NCBI GenBank assembly: GCA_040119125.1
Contig: JBEDTR010000016.1
Coordinates: forward strand, 186,001 to 250,000
Origin: Pacificitalea sp040119125
GTDB lineage: Bacteria; Pseudomonadota; Alphaproteobacteria; Rhodobacterales; Rhodobacteraceae
Reading direction: 5' to 3'
DNA: 64,000 nt
Made by a program: the position numbers and the translations under genes. Positions 8,580-17,212 of this stretch are shown one piece after another. The first letter of the stretch is position 1, and each line of letters opens with the position of its first letter. The notes under the pieces are model-generated. The model saw only the letters and a program-made list of their open reading frames with translations. It was not told the origin of the DNA and did not search any database.

Positions 8580-9757
8580 GCCGCAAGCGGGTCAGCATCT
8601 TTGGCGCGACCGGCTCCATTGGGGTGAATACCGTCGATCTGATCGCCCGCGAGCCGGAGCGGTTCGAGGTCGTGGTGCTGACCGGCGGGCATAACGTGGC
8701 GCTGCTGGCCCAGCAGGCACGCCAATTGCGCGCGGGCCTCGTCGTCACCGCGCATGTGGAGCAGGGGCCCGCGCTGGCCGATGCACTTGCCGGCACCGGC
8801 ATTGAAACCGCCGCAGGACCAGAGGCGATGGCCGAAGCCGCCGCGCGCGAAGCCGATTGGGTCATGTCCGCGATTGTCGGCTCCGCTGGGCTGAAACCCG
8901 GTTTGTTGGCGCTTGAACGCGGCGCGACGCTGGCCTTGGCCAATAAGGAATCCCTTGTGTGCGCGGGCGCGCTGATGCTGGACACCGCGCAGCGCGGCAA
9001 CGCGACGCTGCTGCCCGTCGATAGCGAACATTCGGCGGTGTTTCAGGCCCTGACGGGGGAGCCGGTGTCGGCGGTCGAAAGGATCGTGATCACGGCATCC
9101 GGTGGCGCATTTCGCGACTGGAGCCATGCGCAGATGCGCGACGCCACCCCAGAACAGGCTGCGGCACATCCGAATTGGTCGATGGGTCAAAGGATCACCA
9201 TCGACAGCGCGTCAATGTTCAACAAAGCCATGGAAGTCATAGAAACCCATGAGTTTTTTGGCATTGCCGCGGATCAGATCGAGGTGTTGGTTCATCCCGA
9301 AAGCCTTGTGCACGCGCTGGTGGGATTTGCCGATGGCGCATTGATGGCGCATCTCGGCCCGCCCGATATGCGCCACGCCATCGGCTACGCGCTGAATTGG
9401 CCCGAACGGCAGCCCCTGCCGGTGGAGCGGCTGGATCTGGCGCGCATCGGCACGCTCAATTTCAGCGCCCCCGATGAGACCCGCTTCCCGGCCTTGCGTC
9501 TGGCGCGGGAGGTCATGGCGGCGGGCGGTCTGTCGGGGGCGGTGTTCAACGCCGCCAAGGAGCAGGCGCTGGACGGGTTTCTGGCGCGCGAGCTGCGGTT
9601 TACCGACATGAGCGGTGTCGTCGAGGATGTGCTCGCGCAGATGTGGTCACGCGGTGGGCTTGGAAATGCCGCGATGACACTTGATAACGTGCTCGCGGCA
9701 GATGCCGAGGCCCGCCGCCGCGCGGGCGAGATCATCGCGGGACGGCAGCTCGCCTGA
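8576..9757 (+). CDS. dxr: 1-deoxy-D-xylulose 5-phosphate reductoisomerase
   Basis: Second step of the MEP pathway, giving 2-C-methyl-D-erythritol 4-phosphate with NADPH. The 393 residues start at GTG 8576, overlapping the cdsA stop. The NADPH site FGATGSIGVNTVDLI is at the N-terminus. The catalytic region shows ALANKESLVCAG, LLPVDSEHSAVFQ and ITIDSASMFNKAMEVIE, where the metal and substrate ligands sit. Length and motif order are normal. Confidence 0.96.
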   Translation: MSRKRVSIFGATGSIGVNTVDLIAREPERFEVVVLTGGHNVALLAQQARQLRAGLVVTAHVEQGPALADALAGTGIETAAGPEAMAEAAAREADWVMSAIVGSAGLKPGLLALERGATLALANKESLVCAGALMLDTAQRGNATLLPVDSEHSAVFQALTGEPVSAVERIVITASGGAFRDWSHAQMRDATPEQAAAHPNWSMGQRITIDSASMFNKAMEVIETHEFFGIAADQIEVLVHPESLVHALVGFADGALMAHLGPPDMRHAIGYALNWPERQPLPVERLDLARIGTLNFSAPDETRFPALRLAREVMAAGGLSGAVFNAAKEQALDGFLARELRFTDMSGVVEDVLAQMWSRGGLGNAAMTLDNVLAADAEARRRAGEIIAGRQLA

Positions 9758-9838
9758 CCCCGACGCCAATCCGGCCATCGCGTGCCGCATCATAAATGAC
9801 GGGCGCGGCCCGCGACGAGACAGGACGGACGAACAGGC

Positions 9839-11176
9839 ATGGACATTCTCAGTGACATCCCAAGTTTTGGCGGAGTGATCGGGACGATACTCGCCTTTGT
9901 CGTCGCGCTTTCGATCATCGTGGCGATCCACGAATACGGCCATTACATCATTGGCCGTCTGTCGGGCATCCATGCGGAGGTGTTTTCGCTCGGGTTCGGT
10001 CCGGTCTTGCTGTCGCGTCACGATAAACACGGCACAAAATGGCAGCTCGCGGCTCTGCCTTTCGGGGGGTTTGTGAAATTCCTTGGCGATGCCGATGCGG
10101 CGTCTGGCAAAGATGGTGAAGCGATCCACGAGATGACCCCCGCAGAAATGCGGCGCACCATGCATGGCGCACCGCTCTGGGCGCGGGCTGCGACGGTGGC
10201 TGCGGGGCCGATCTTCAATTTCATCTTGTCGATTATCGTGTTCGCTGCGGTCATCGGCGTGCGCGGCATCGCGGTGGAGCCGGTGACGGTGTCGCAGGCG
10301 GTTGACCTGCCTGCGGATCTTCCGGTGTTGGAACAGGGCGATATCATCCTTGGCGTCGGCGGGCAGGACACCCCCGATTATTCCGCCTTCTACACCGCGC
10401 TTGATGCGCTGCCGGTCGAGGACACGGTGCAATATTCGGTGGACCGCGACGGCCAAGAACAGACAGTCGAAGCCGTCTATCCGTTCCCACCGCTGATCAG
10501 CGCGCTGCAACCTGACAGCGCGGCGATGGATGCCGGTCTGCGCGTGGGCGATGTCATCACAGCGATAGACGGAGCGCCGATTACCGCGTTCCGCGAATTG
10601 CAGGCCGTGGTGGGCGAGGGCGATGGCGCGCCATTGTTGCTCGACGTCTGGCGGGACGGATCGCAGATGGATTTCACCCTTGCGCCGCGCCGGGTCGATA
10701 TGCCCGCATCCGAGGGCGGGTTCGAAACGCGCTGGCTGATCGGCATCACCGGTGGGTTGGCATTTACCCCCGCGACACGCGTGCCGAACCCGGCCGAGGC
10801 GGTCTGGATGGGGGTCAAGCAGACCGGCTTCATCATCGAAAGCTCGCTTTCCGGCCTGTATCACATGGTCACGGGGGCGATTTCCTCGTGCAATCTGCGC
10901 GGGCCGCTTGGCATCGCTGAAACTTCGGGGCAGGCGGCAAGCCAGGGCGCGTCGAGCTTCATCTGGTTTATCGCGGTGCTGTCGACGGCAGTTGGACTTT
11001 TGAACCTGTTTCCGATCCCGGTTCTCGACGGGGGGCATCTGGTCTTCCACGCCTATGAAGCCGTGGCAGGTCGCCCGCCCAGTGACCGGGTGCTTCGGGT
11101 GCTGATGAGCGTCGGGCTGGTTTTGATCCTCTCGCTAATGGTGTTTGGGCTGACCAACGACCTGTTTTGCCCATGA
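9839..11176 (+). CDS. rseP: site-2 zinc metalloprotease RseP
   Basis: Inner-membrane protease that cuts anti-sigma factors and leftover signal peptides. The 445 residues begin with a membrane segment carrying the zinc motif HEYGH at 31-35. PDZ-like sequence follows at about 125-290, and the second zinc ligand region NLFPIPVLDGGH lies near residues 388-400. The ATG at 9839 gives the normal N-terminus. Its place between dxr and bamA is the common proteobacterial order and links it to envelope-stress control. Confidence 0.95.
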   Translation: MDILSDIPSFGGVIGTILAFVVALSIIVAIHEYGHYIIGRLSGIHAEVFSLGFGPVLLSRHDKHGTKWQLAALPFGGFVKFLGDADAASGKDGEAIHEMTPAEMRRTMHGAPLWARAATVAAGPIFNFILSIIVFAAVIGVRGIAVEPVTVSQAVDLPADLPVLEQGDIILGVGGQDTPDYSAFYTALDALPVEDTVQYSVDRDGQEQTVEAVYPFPPLISALQPDSAAMDAGLRVGDVITAIDGAPITAFRELQAVVGEGDGAPLLLDVWRDGSQMDFTLAPRRVDMPASEGGFETRWLIGITGGLAFTPATRVPNPAEAVWMGVKQTGFIIESSLSGLYHMVTGAISSCNLRGPLGIAETSGQAASQGASSFIWFIAVLSTAVGLLNLFPIPVLDGGHLVFHAYEAVAGRPPSDRVLRVLMSVGLVLILSLMVFGLTNDLFCP

Positions 11177-11377
11177 TCGGCTGATGGTGGCGCAAGGGGA
11201 CTGCGCTTATGCGCTGTGTTTCCTTTGCGCCACATCGACGGCAATTTCATGCGCGCACCATCGTGCGGCCGCATTTTTGCCCAATTTGACGCCTAACCCT
11301 CAGGTTGAGTTGATCCACGAGTTACCGGTCCTGATGGCCGCGATCACCGGGGTCCTGAGCAGACAGAGGTGTGAGAT

Positions 11378-11509
11378 ATGCAAACCTTGAGCGCCGGCTA
11401 TTCCGGGATGAGCCTGATCTTGAACCTGAACTGGGATCGGATCCTGTATGTGGCGACAATCGCTGCGGCCTTGGGCGTGGGCGGTCTGCTTGGATCGCTG
11501 CTAAGCTGA
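11378..11509 (+). CDS. small single-pass membrane protein, 43 residues
   Basis: An ATG at 11378 with AGAGGTG 6 bases upstream opens 43 codons. The C-terminal half (WDRILYVATIAAALGVGGLL) is one hydrophobic segment after a short polar head. A Rho-independent terminator at 11583-11606 follows the stop, so the reading frame sits in a proper transcript end. I do not recognise a function. It may be co-transcribed with rseP (201 bases upstream) or have its own promoter. Small conserved membrane proteins of this kind are common in roseobacters, from memory. Confidence 0.6.
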   Translation: MQTLSAGYSGMSLILNLNWDRILYVATIAAALGVGGLLGSLLS

Positions 11510-11582
11510 TACCAAACCGCACTGCGGCGACGGGAGATCCTCCCCTCTTGTTCGGCGCAGCGTGACGTTTGGCACTGGAAGG

Positions 11583-11606
11583 GCGGGCCTCAAGGGTCCG
11601 CTTTTT
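11583..11606 (+). terminator. Rho-independent terminator between the small membrane protein gene and bamA
   Basis: GCGGGCC (11583-11589), loop TCAAG, GGTCCGC (11595-11601), then TTTTTCTGTTT. It separates the rseP/small-protein transcript from bamA, so bamA probably has its own promoter between 11607 and 11727. Confidence 0.65.
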
Positions 11607-11727
11607 CTGTTTCGCGCCACGGAACGCGGCATCCTTGCCGGAACGGGTGCTTGCGGCTTTTGACAAGCCCCCCCAATCCCGATACTCAGGTCAGCGAAAA
11701 GAAACGACGTTTTGGGGACAGTCGGCA

Positions 11728-14064
11728 ATGGCGGGTGCACAGAAAACCGGGGGCCGGACTCTGGTCGGACGGAACGGACTCCAGAAGGTTGCGGTCGCAA
11801 CCTTTCTTGGGCTTTCAACGGCTTCCATCGCGGGGCTCGGGCCTGTCGCGGCCCAGAGCTACAGCTTCACCGATGTTGTGATTGAGGGCAATCAGCGGGT
11901 CTCGCCCGCGTCGATCGTGTCCTATGCCGGAATCGGGCGGGGCGAGCAGGTCTCCGCCGCTCAGCTGAATGCCGCCTATCAAGGCATCATCAATTCCGGC
12001 CTGTTCGAGACCGTCAACATTGAGCCGCGCGGCAACACGCTGGTCATCACCGTCACGGAATACCCCACGATCAATGTGATCAATTTCGAGGGTAACCGGC
12101 GTATGGATGACGAGGAGTTGCAGGCGCTGGTGAAATCCACCTCGCGCCGGGTCTATTCCCCGACCCAGGCCGAAGCCGACGCCGCCGCGATCACGCAGGC
12201 CTATGCCAGCGCTGGCCGTCTGGCCGCTACGGTTGAGCCCGTCATCATCCGCCGCTCCGACAATCGCGTCGATCTGGTGTTCGAAGTGACCGAGGGCAAG
12301 GTTGTCGAGATCGAGCGTCTGGCCTTTGCCGGCAATCGCGCCTTTTCCGACAGCCGTCTGCGCCGCGTTCTGGGCACCAAACAAGCGGGCATTTTCCGCG
12401 CGCTGGTTCAAAGCGACACGTTCATCGCCGAGCGGATCGAATTCGACAAACAGGTGCTGCGCGATTTCTACCTGTCGCGGGGCTATATCGACTTCCAGAC
12501 CCTGTCGACCACGACCGAACTGACCCGCAACCGCAACGCCTTTCTGCTGACCTTCAACGTGCGCGAAGGGCAGCAATTCCGCATGGGCCGCGTCACCGTG
12601 ACGTCCGAGATCGAAGGCCTGAATGCCGCCGCCTATCGCGACAGCATCCGCGCGGGGGAGGGCAGCGTCTATTCGCCGTCCATTCTGGAAAACAACGTCG
12701 CCCGGATGGAAACGCTTGCCGTTGATCAGGGTGTCAATTTCGTCCGTGTCGATCCGCAGATCACCCGCAACGAACGCGATCTGACGCTGGATGTGAACTA
12801 CGTCATCACCCGTGGTCCGCGTGTTTTCGTTGAGCGGATCGATATTGAGGGCAACACCACGACGCTGGACCGCGTTGTGCGTCGCGAGTTCACCAGCGTC
12901 GAGGGCGATCCATTCAACCCGCGCGCCATCCGCCAAAGCGCCGAGCGCATCCGCGCGCTGGGGTTCTTCTCCAATGCCGAAGTGCAGGCCCGCGAAGGGT
13001 CCAGCCCCGATCAGGTCATCGTCGACGTCGATGTCGAAGAACAGCCGACGGGCTCATTGGGGTTCGGGATCAGCTACGGCGTCAGCGCCGGCGTCGGCCT
13101 GAACGCCAGTTTCTCGGAAAGCAACTTTCTGGGCCGTGGCCAGTCCATCAGCTTTGGCATCAATACGACCACCGACAGCCGTGCGCTGAACTTCAGCTTT
13201 GCGGAACCCGCGTTCCTTGGCCGTGACCTGCGGGCGGGCGTGGCGTTCAACTATCGCGAATCCACCAGCGATGACGCGGATTACAATACGCGGCTCGGCA
13301 GCTTCGGCCCGTTCATCGACTTCCCGCTGGCGGAACGCAGTCGTCTGCGCCTGCGCTTCTCGGGCAATTATGATGAACTGTCGAATGTCGATACGGACAA
13401 CTCCTTCATCCTTCAGCAGGAAGAGGGCGACTATTCGACGGGTGAGGTGGGCTACACCTATTCCTATGACAGCCGCGGTGTCGGGCTGGACCCGAACGCG
13501 GGCGTGCTGGTCCGCTTCAGCCAGGATTTCGGCTTTGGCGACAAATCCTTTGTGCGCACCACCGCATTGGTCGCGGCTGAAAAGGCTGTTTGGAATGAGG
13601 ACGTGACCCTGCGGGCCGAATTCGAAGGCGGCGCGTTGAGCTATTTCGACGGCAGCTCCACCGTGCTTGACCGGTTTGACCTGAACGGCAAGATCCGCGG
13701 CTTCGAAAACAACGGCCTTGGCCCGCGTGACCTGAATTCCGCGGATGAGGACGCGCTGAAGGGCGAAATGTTCGCCGTGGCCCGGTTCGAGGCCGACTTC
13801 CCGCTGGGCCTGCCCGAAGAATACGGAATCAACGGTGGCGCGTTCTTCGATGTCGGCTCCGTCTGGGGGCTGAGCGATACGGCGGGCGGTTCGGACGGAT
13901 CGGATGAGGTCGATGACGCGTTCTATCTGCGCTCCTCCGTCGGTCTGTCGGTCTTTTGGGACACACCCATCGGTCCGTTGCGCTTCAATTTTGCGAAGGC
14001 CATCGTCAAAGAAGATTATGACGAAGAGCAGCCCTTCGATCTGACGATTTCCACCCGGTTCTAA
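11728..14064 (+). CDS. bamA: outer membrane protein assembly factor BamA
   Basis: Central outer-membrane insertase. From ATG 11728 (GGGGA 9 bases upstream) it has 778 residues. A signal peptide ends near LGPVAAQ (about residue 42). Five POTRA repeats fill roughly 45-440, and the rest is the 16-strand barrel with the conserved loop-6 motif IRGF (in KIRGFENNG) and a terminal Phe (TISTRF) as the assembly signal. The frame is open to 11569, but that part would disrupt the signal peptide and overlaps the terminator. The skp-like gene starts one base after the stop. Confidence 0.95.
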   Translation: MAGAQKTGGRTLVGRNGLQKVAVATFLGLSTASIAGLGPVAAQSYSFTDVVIEGNQRVSPASIVSYAGIGRGEQVSAAQLNAAYQGIINSGLFETVNIEPRGNTLVITVTEYPTINVINFEGNRRMDDEELQALVKSTSRRVYSPTQAEADAAAITQAYASAGRLAATVEPVIIRRSDNRVDLVFEVTEGKVVEIERLAFAGNRAFSDSRLRRVLGTKQAGIFRALVQSDTFIAERIEFDKQVLRDFYLSRGYIDFQTLSTTTELTRNRNAFLLTFNVREGQQFRMGRVTVTSEIEGLNAAAYRDSIRAGEGSVYSPSILENNVARMETLAVDQGVNFVRVDPQITRNERDLTLDVNYVITRGPRVFVERIDIEGNTTTLDRVVRREFTSVEGDPFNPRAIRQSAERIRALGFFSNAEVQAREGSSPDQVIVDVDVEEQPTGSLGFGISYGVSAGVGLNASFSESNFLGRGQSISFGINTTTDSRALNFSFAEPAFLGRDLRAGVAFNYRESTSDDADYNTRLGSFGPFIDFPLAERSRLRLRFSGNYDELSNVDTDNSFILQQEEGDYSTGEVGYTYSYDSRGVGLDPNAGVLVRFSQDFGFGDKSFVRTTALVAAEKAVWNEDVTLRAEFEGGALSYFDGSSTVLDRFDLNGKIRGFENNGLGPRDLNSADEDALKGEMFAVARFEADFPLGLPEEYGINGGAFFDVGSVWGLSDTAGGSDGSDEVDDAFYLRSSVGLSVFWDTPIGPLRFNFAKAIVKEDYDEEQPFDLTISTRF

Positions 14065-14065
14065 G

Positions 14066-14851
14066 ATGGGCCAGTCCGGTGTCTGTCCACGCAGGCCCAG
14101 ATGGCGGCTGGTCCGGCTATCGGTCGCCGCTGGTCTGATGGGGTCTTTGTGCGCGGGCGGCGTCTGGGCGCAGGGCGATGGGCTTTCACTGGGCACCACG
14201 GTCCAGCCGGGTGAAATCACCGGGCAGGGGGCGAACATGCAGCGTCCTGCCGCGACGCCCCTGCTGACTGTCGATCAGGAACGGCTGTTTACCGATAGCG
14301 CCTTTGGGCGGCGGGTCGCGCGGGAGTTGGAGCAGGAGGGCAGTGAGCTGGCCTCCGAAAACCGCAGCATCGAGCAGGAACTCACCTCCGAAGAGCAAAG
14401 CCTGACACAGCGCCGGGGCGCGATGGAGCCTGCGCAGTTTCGCGCGCTTGCCGACACGTTCGACGAGAAGGTCACCGCCCTGCGACGCCAGCAGGACAGC
14501 AAGACCCGCGCCCTGACCCGGCGGCGCGATTTGGAACGGCAGTTGTTCTATTCCAGCGCCGTGCCGATCCTGGGTGAGTTGCTGGCCGAGATGGGCGCGG
14601 TGGCGATCCTTAATGAGCGTGCAATTTTCATCGCAGCAGATTCGGTCGATGTGACCGACGAGGCAATCGCCCGGATCAATGATCGCATCGGCGCGGGTTC
14701 CGGCGTCGGCCGCTTGCTGCCGGATGAGCCTGCACAGGACAGCGACGGGCTTGGTCCGCTCTCGGATCCGACACAGGCGGGCGAAGGGTTGCTATCGCCG
14801 GGCCTGCCCGCCGATGACACGGATGCGGCCCCCTTGGCGGGCGACGACTAG
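14066..14851 (+). CDS. OmpH/Skp-family periplasmic chaperone
   Basis: Likely periplasmic chaperone that keeps unfolded outer-membrane proteins soluble on the way to BamA. The 261 residues carry a signal peptide ending near GGVWAQ (residue 36), the OmpH opening LLTVDQERLFTDSAFG, and a long charged coiled-coil region (about 90-165). The acidic, proline-rich tail after about residue 215 is longer than in E. coli Skp. The gene starts one base after bamA and is surely co-transcribed with it. Assignment rests on family pattern and position. Confidence 0.85.
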   Translation: MGQSGVCPRRPRWRLVRLSVAAGLMGSLCAGGVWAQGDGLSLGTTVQPGEITGQGANMQRPAATPLLTVDQERLFTDSAFGRRVARELEQEGSELASENRSIEQELTSEEQSLTQRRGAMEPAQFRALADTFDEKVTALRRQQDSKTRALTRRRDLERQLFYSSAVPILGELLAEMGAVAILNERAIFIAADSVDVTDEAIARINDRIGAGSGVGRLLPDEPAQDSDGLGPLSDPTQAGEGLLSPGLPADDTDAAPLAGDD

Positions 14852-14971
14852 CATCGAACGCCTCGGGCATAGGCGTGGTGCCGTTCCGTTCCGGCACAGA
14901 TGCGCGCCCGTCTTGCCCGCCCCCGCGCGGCAGTGCTAGGTGAGGTCAACCTGACAGGAAGGACCCGTGGC

Positions 14972-15472
14972 ATGACCGACAATGCGCCCCTCTCGGCCGA
15001 TATTGACCTGATCCAGCGGATCATCCCGCATCGCTATCCTTTTTTGCTGATCGACAAGGTGCGTGACATCGTGCCGAACGAAACGGCAGTGGGCATCAAG
15101 AACGTCACCTTTAACGAGCCGCATTTTCAGGGGCATTTCCCCGGCGCGCCGATCATGCCCGGCGTCACCATCATCGAGGCGCTGGCGCAGACCGCCGCCG
15201 TCATGGTGGGCGTGTCCGAAGGTCTCGCCGACAAAAACATGCTTGTCTATTTCATGGCCATCGACAAAGCGAAATTCCGGCGCAAGGTCGTGCCCGGCGA
15301 CGTGTTGGAGCTGAAGGTCACGGTCAAGCGCGGCGGCGGCAAGGTCTGGAAATTCGAAGGCATAGCCACGGTCGAAGGCGAGATGGCAGCACAGGCCGAA
15401 TTCACCGCCATGATGGATCTGAGCGGCGCCCAGCCCGCGTCTTCGGATTCCGCTAGCTCGGGCACCGCCTGA
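14972..15472 (+). CDS. fabZ: 3-hydroxyacyl-ACP dehydratase FabZ
   Basis: Dehydrates 3-hydroxyacyl-ACP in fatty-acid synthesis. From ATG 14972 (AGGAAGGA 9 bases upstream) it is 166 residues, with catalytic His near 55 in GHFPGAPIMPG and Glu near 69 in IIEALAQ. The short Ala/Ser-rich C-terminal tail is not part of the fold. The stop overlaps lpxA as TGATG. In many proteobacteria lpxD lies just before fabZ; here it is absent, and fabZ follows the skp-like gene directly after 120 bases. Confidence 0.95.
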   Translation: MTDNAPLSADIDLIQRIIPHRYPFLLIDKVRDIVPNETAVGIKNVTFNEPHFQGHFPGAPIMPGVTIIEALAQTAAVMVGVSEGLADKNMLVYFMAIDKAKFRRKVVPGDVLELKVTVKRGGGKVWKFEGIATVEGEMAAQAEFTAMMDLSGAQPASSDSASSGTA

Positions 15473-16269
15473 TGGCAATTCACCCCGACGCACAGGTGCA
15501 TGGTTCGGCGGTGGTCGAGCCAGGGGCAGACCTGGCCGCTGGAGTTGTGGTGGGCCCTTTCGCGCTAATCGGGGCGGAGGTGCGGATCGCGGCGAATACG
15601 GAGGTCAAATCCCATGTCGTCATCACCGGGCGCACCGCGATTGGCCCTGATTGCGTCATCTTCCCCTTCGCCGTGATCGGAGAAATCCCGCAGGATTTGA
15701 AATTCCGCGGTGAACAGACCCGGTTGGAGATCGGTGCCCGCAATCGCATTCGCGAGCATGTCACCATCAATACCGGGACAGAAGCCGGCGGCGGCGTGAC
15801 CCGGATTGGCGATGATTGTCTGATCATGGCGGGCGCGCATGTGGCCCATGACGCGCAGGTCGGCAACCGGGTGATCCTTGTCAACAATTCCGCCGTGGCC
15901 GGACATTGCGTGATTGATGATGAGGTCATCATCGGCGGGCTGTCGGGCATCCACCAATGGGTCCGCATTGGTCGCGGCGCGATTATCGGCGCGGTCAGCA
16001 TGGTCACCAATGATGTCATTCCCTATGGGCTGGTGCAGGGGCCGCGTGGGCAGTTGCACGGGCTGAACCTTGTCGGGTTGAAGCGCAAAGGCGTGCCACG
16101 CGTCGATATCACGGCGCTGCGCGCCGCCTATCAAATGCTGGCGCAGGGCGAGGGCGCGTTCATGGACCGCACCAAACGCCTCGGCGCGGAAACCGACAGC
16201 GACCATGTGCGCGAAATCGTCGATTTCGTCACGGGTGCCACGGATCGCAGTTTCCTGATCCCGCAATGA
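15472..16269 (+). CDS. lpxA: UDP-N-acetylglucosamine O-acyltransferase LpxA
   Basis: First step of lipid A synthesis, moving a 3-hydroxyacyl chain from ACP to UDP-GlcNAc. The 265 residues show the left-handed beta-helix hexapeptide repeats from about residue 5 to 190. The catalytic region GAHVAHDAQVGN contains the essential His, and IGGLSGIHQWVRIG follows. The C-terminal helical domain is normal. The start overlaps the fabZ stop, coupling the two enzymes that compete for the same 3-hydroxyacyl-ACP. Confidence 0.96.
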   Translation: MAIHPDAQVHGSAVVEPGADLAAGVVVGPFALIGAEVRIAANTEVKSHVVITGRTAIGPDCVIFPFAVIGEIPQDLKFRGEQTRLEIGARNRIREHVTINTGTEAGGGVTRIGDDCLIMAGAHVAHDAQVGNRVILVNNSAVAGHCVIDDEVIIGGLSGIHQWVRIGRGAIIGAVSMVTNDVIPYGLVQGPRGQLHGLNLVGLKRKGVPRVDITALRAAYQMLAQGEGAFMDRTKRLGAETDSDHVREIVDFVTGATDRSFLIPQ

Positions 16270-16279
16270 GGAGGCGCGC

Positions 16280-17212
16280 ATGAGCCTTGCGCTGATCGTC
16301 GGCTCGGGTCGTCTGCCGGTGGTGATCGACGCCACGCTGCGCGCGCGGGGCGTGGTGGCGCCTGCCTTCGCGCTCGACGGCACGCCCTGTCAGCTGCAAA
16401 GCGCGGAGCGGTTCCGGCTTGAGCAACTCGGCGGCTTCATCGAAGGCCTGAAGGCGCGCGGCATCGATATGCTGTGCATGGCGGGCGGGGTGCGCCGCCC
16501 CGACCTTGACCCCGATGCCGTCGACGACGCCACCGCCCCGTTGCTGGTGCGGATCGGCACGGCGATGGCGCAGGGCGACGATGCGGCGCTGCGGGAATTC
16601 ATCGCATTGTTCGAAGAACATGGGCTGACGATCCGCGCCGCCCATGAAATCTGCCCTGAACTATTGCTGCCTGCCGGTGTGCCGACCCGTGCGCAATTGC
16701 GCCCGCATCACCGCGATGATGCGGCGCGGGGAACTCAGATCGTCGCCGCGATGGGCATGGCGGATGTGGGGCAGGCTTGCGTGGTGTCGCGCGGGCTGGC
16801 GCTTGCGGTGGAGGCGCTGCCCGGCACGGACCGGATGATGCGCGCCCTGATGGCCGATCCCAAGGGGGCCGGGCAGGGTCGCCCGGATGCGCTGCGCCCC
16901 GAAAGCTTGATGCGCGACGTGTTGCCCTTGACCGACTGGTTGGCGGAGTGGTTCGCCCAACCCCAGTGCCCCGGCCGAGATCCAGCGCTGCCCCCCGGTG
17001 GCATCCTCTACAAAGGGGCCAAGCCGGGTCAGGATCGGCGCGTGGACCTGCCTGTGATTGGCCCGGACACAATGCTGACCGCCGCGGAATTGGGACTGGA
17101 AGGCGTGGTGATCGAGGCGGGAAATGTCATGGTTCTGGACCGCGACGCGGTGCTGAAAATCGCTGATGAATCCGGGCTGTTCCTATGGGTCCGTGCTGCG
17201 GAGGATACATGA
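16280..17212 (+). CDS. lpxI: UDP-2,3-diacylglucosamine pyrophosphatase LpxI
   Basis: Hydrolyses UDP-2,3-diacylglucosamine to lipid X, doing the job of LpxH in many alphaproteobacteria. The N-terminal domain opens with LALIVGSGRLP and has IDMLCMAGGVRRPDL. The C-terminal DUF1009 part contains GILYKGAKPGQDRRVDLP and GLEGVVIEAGNVMVLD. At 310 residues it is longer than I expect for the family. The extra sequence seems to lie around residues 190-240, between the GTDRMM and YKGAKPGQD blocks. The start is 10 bases after lpxA with GGAGG upstream, and it overlaps lpxB by ATGA. Confidence 0.92.
   Translation: MSLALIVGSGRLPVVIDATLRARGVVAPAFALDGTPCQLQSAERFRLEQLGGFIEGLKARGIDMLCMAGGVRRPDLDPDAVDDATAPLLVRIGTAMAQGDDAALREFIALFEEHGLTIRAAHEICPELLLPAGVPTRAQLRPHHRDDAARGTQIVAAMGMADVGQACVVSRGLALAVEALPGTDRMMRALMADPKGAGQGRPDALRPESLMRDVLPLTDWLAEWFAQPQCPGRDPALPPGGILYKGAKPGQDRRVDLPVIGPDTMLTAAELGLEGVVIEAGNVMVLDRDAVLKIADESGLFLWVRAAEDT

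Noticed and set aside
9647..11050. 467-codon minus-strand frame opposite rseP
   Set aside because: Translation is rich in His, Arg and Asp with no hydrophobic or conserved pattern; it mirrors rseP codons.
13054..14238. 394-codon minus-strand frame opposite bamA and the skp-like gene
   Set aside because: Spans two real genes in antisense with no ribosome site; compositional artefact.
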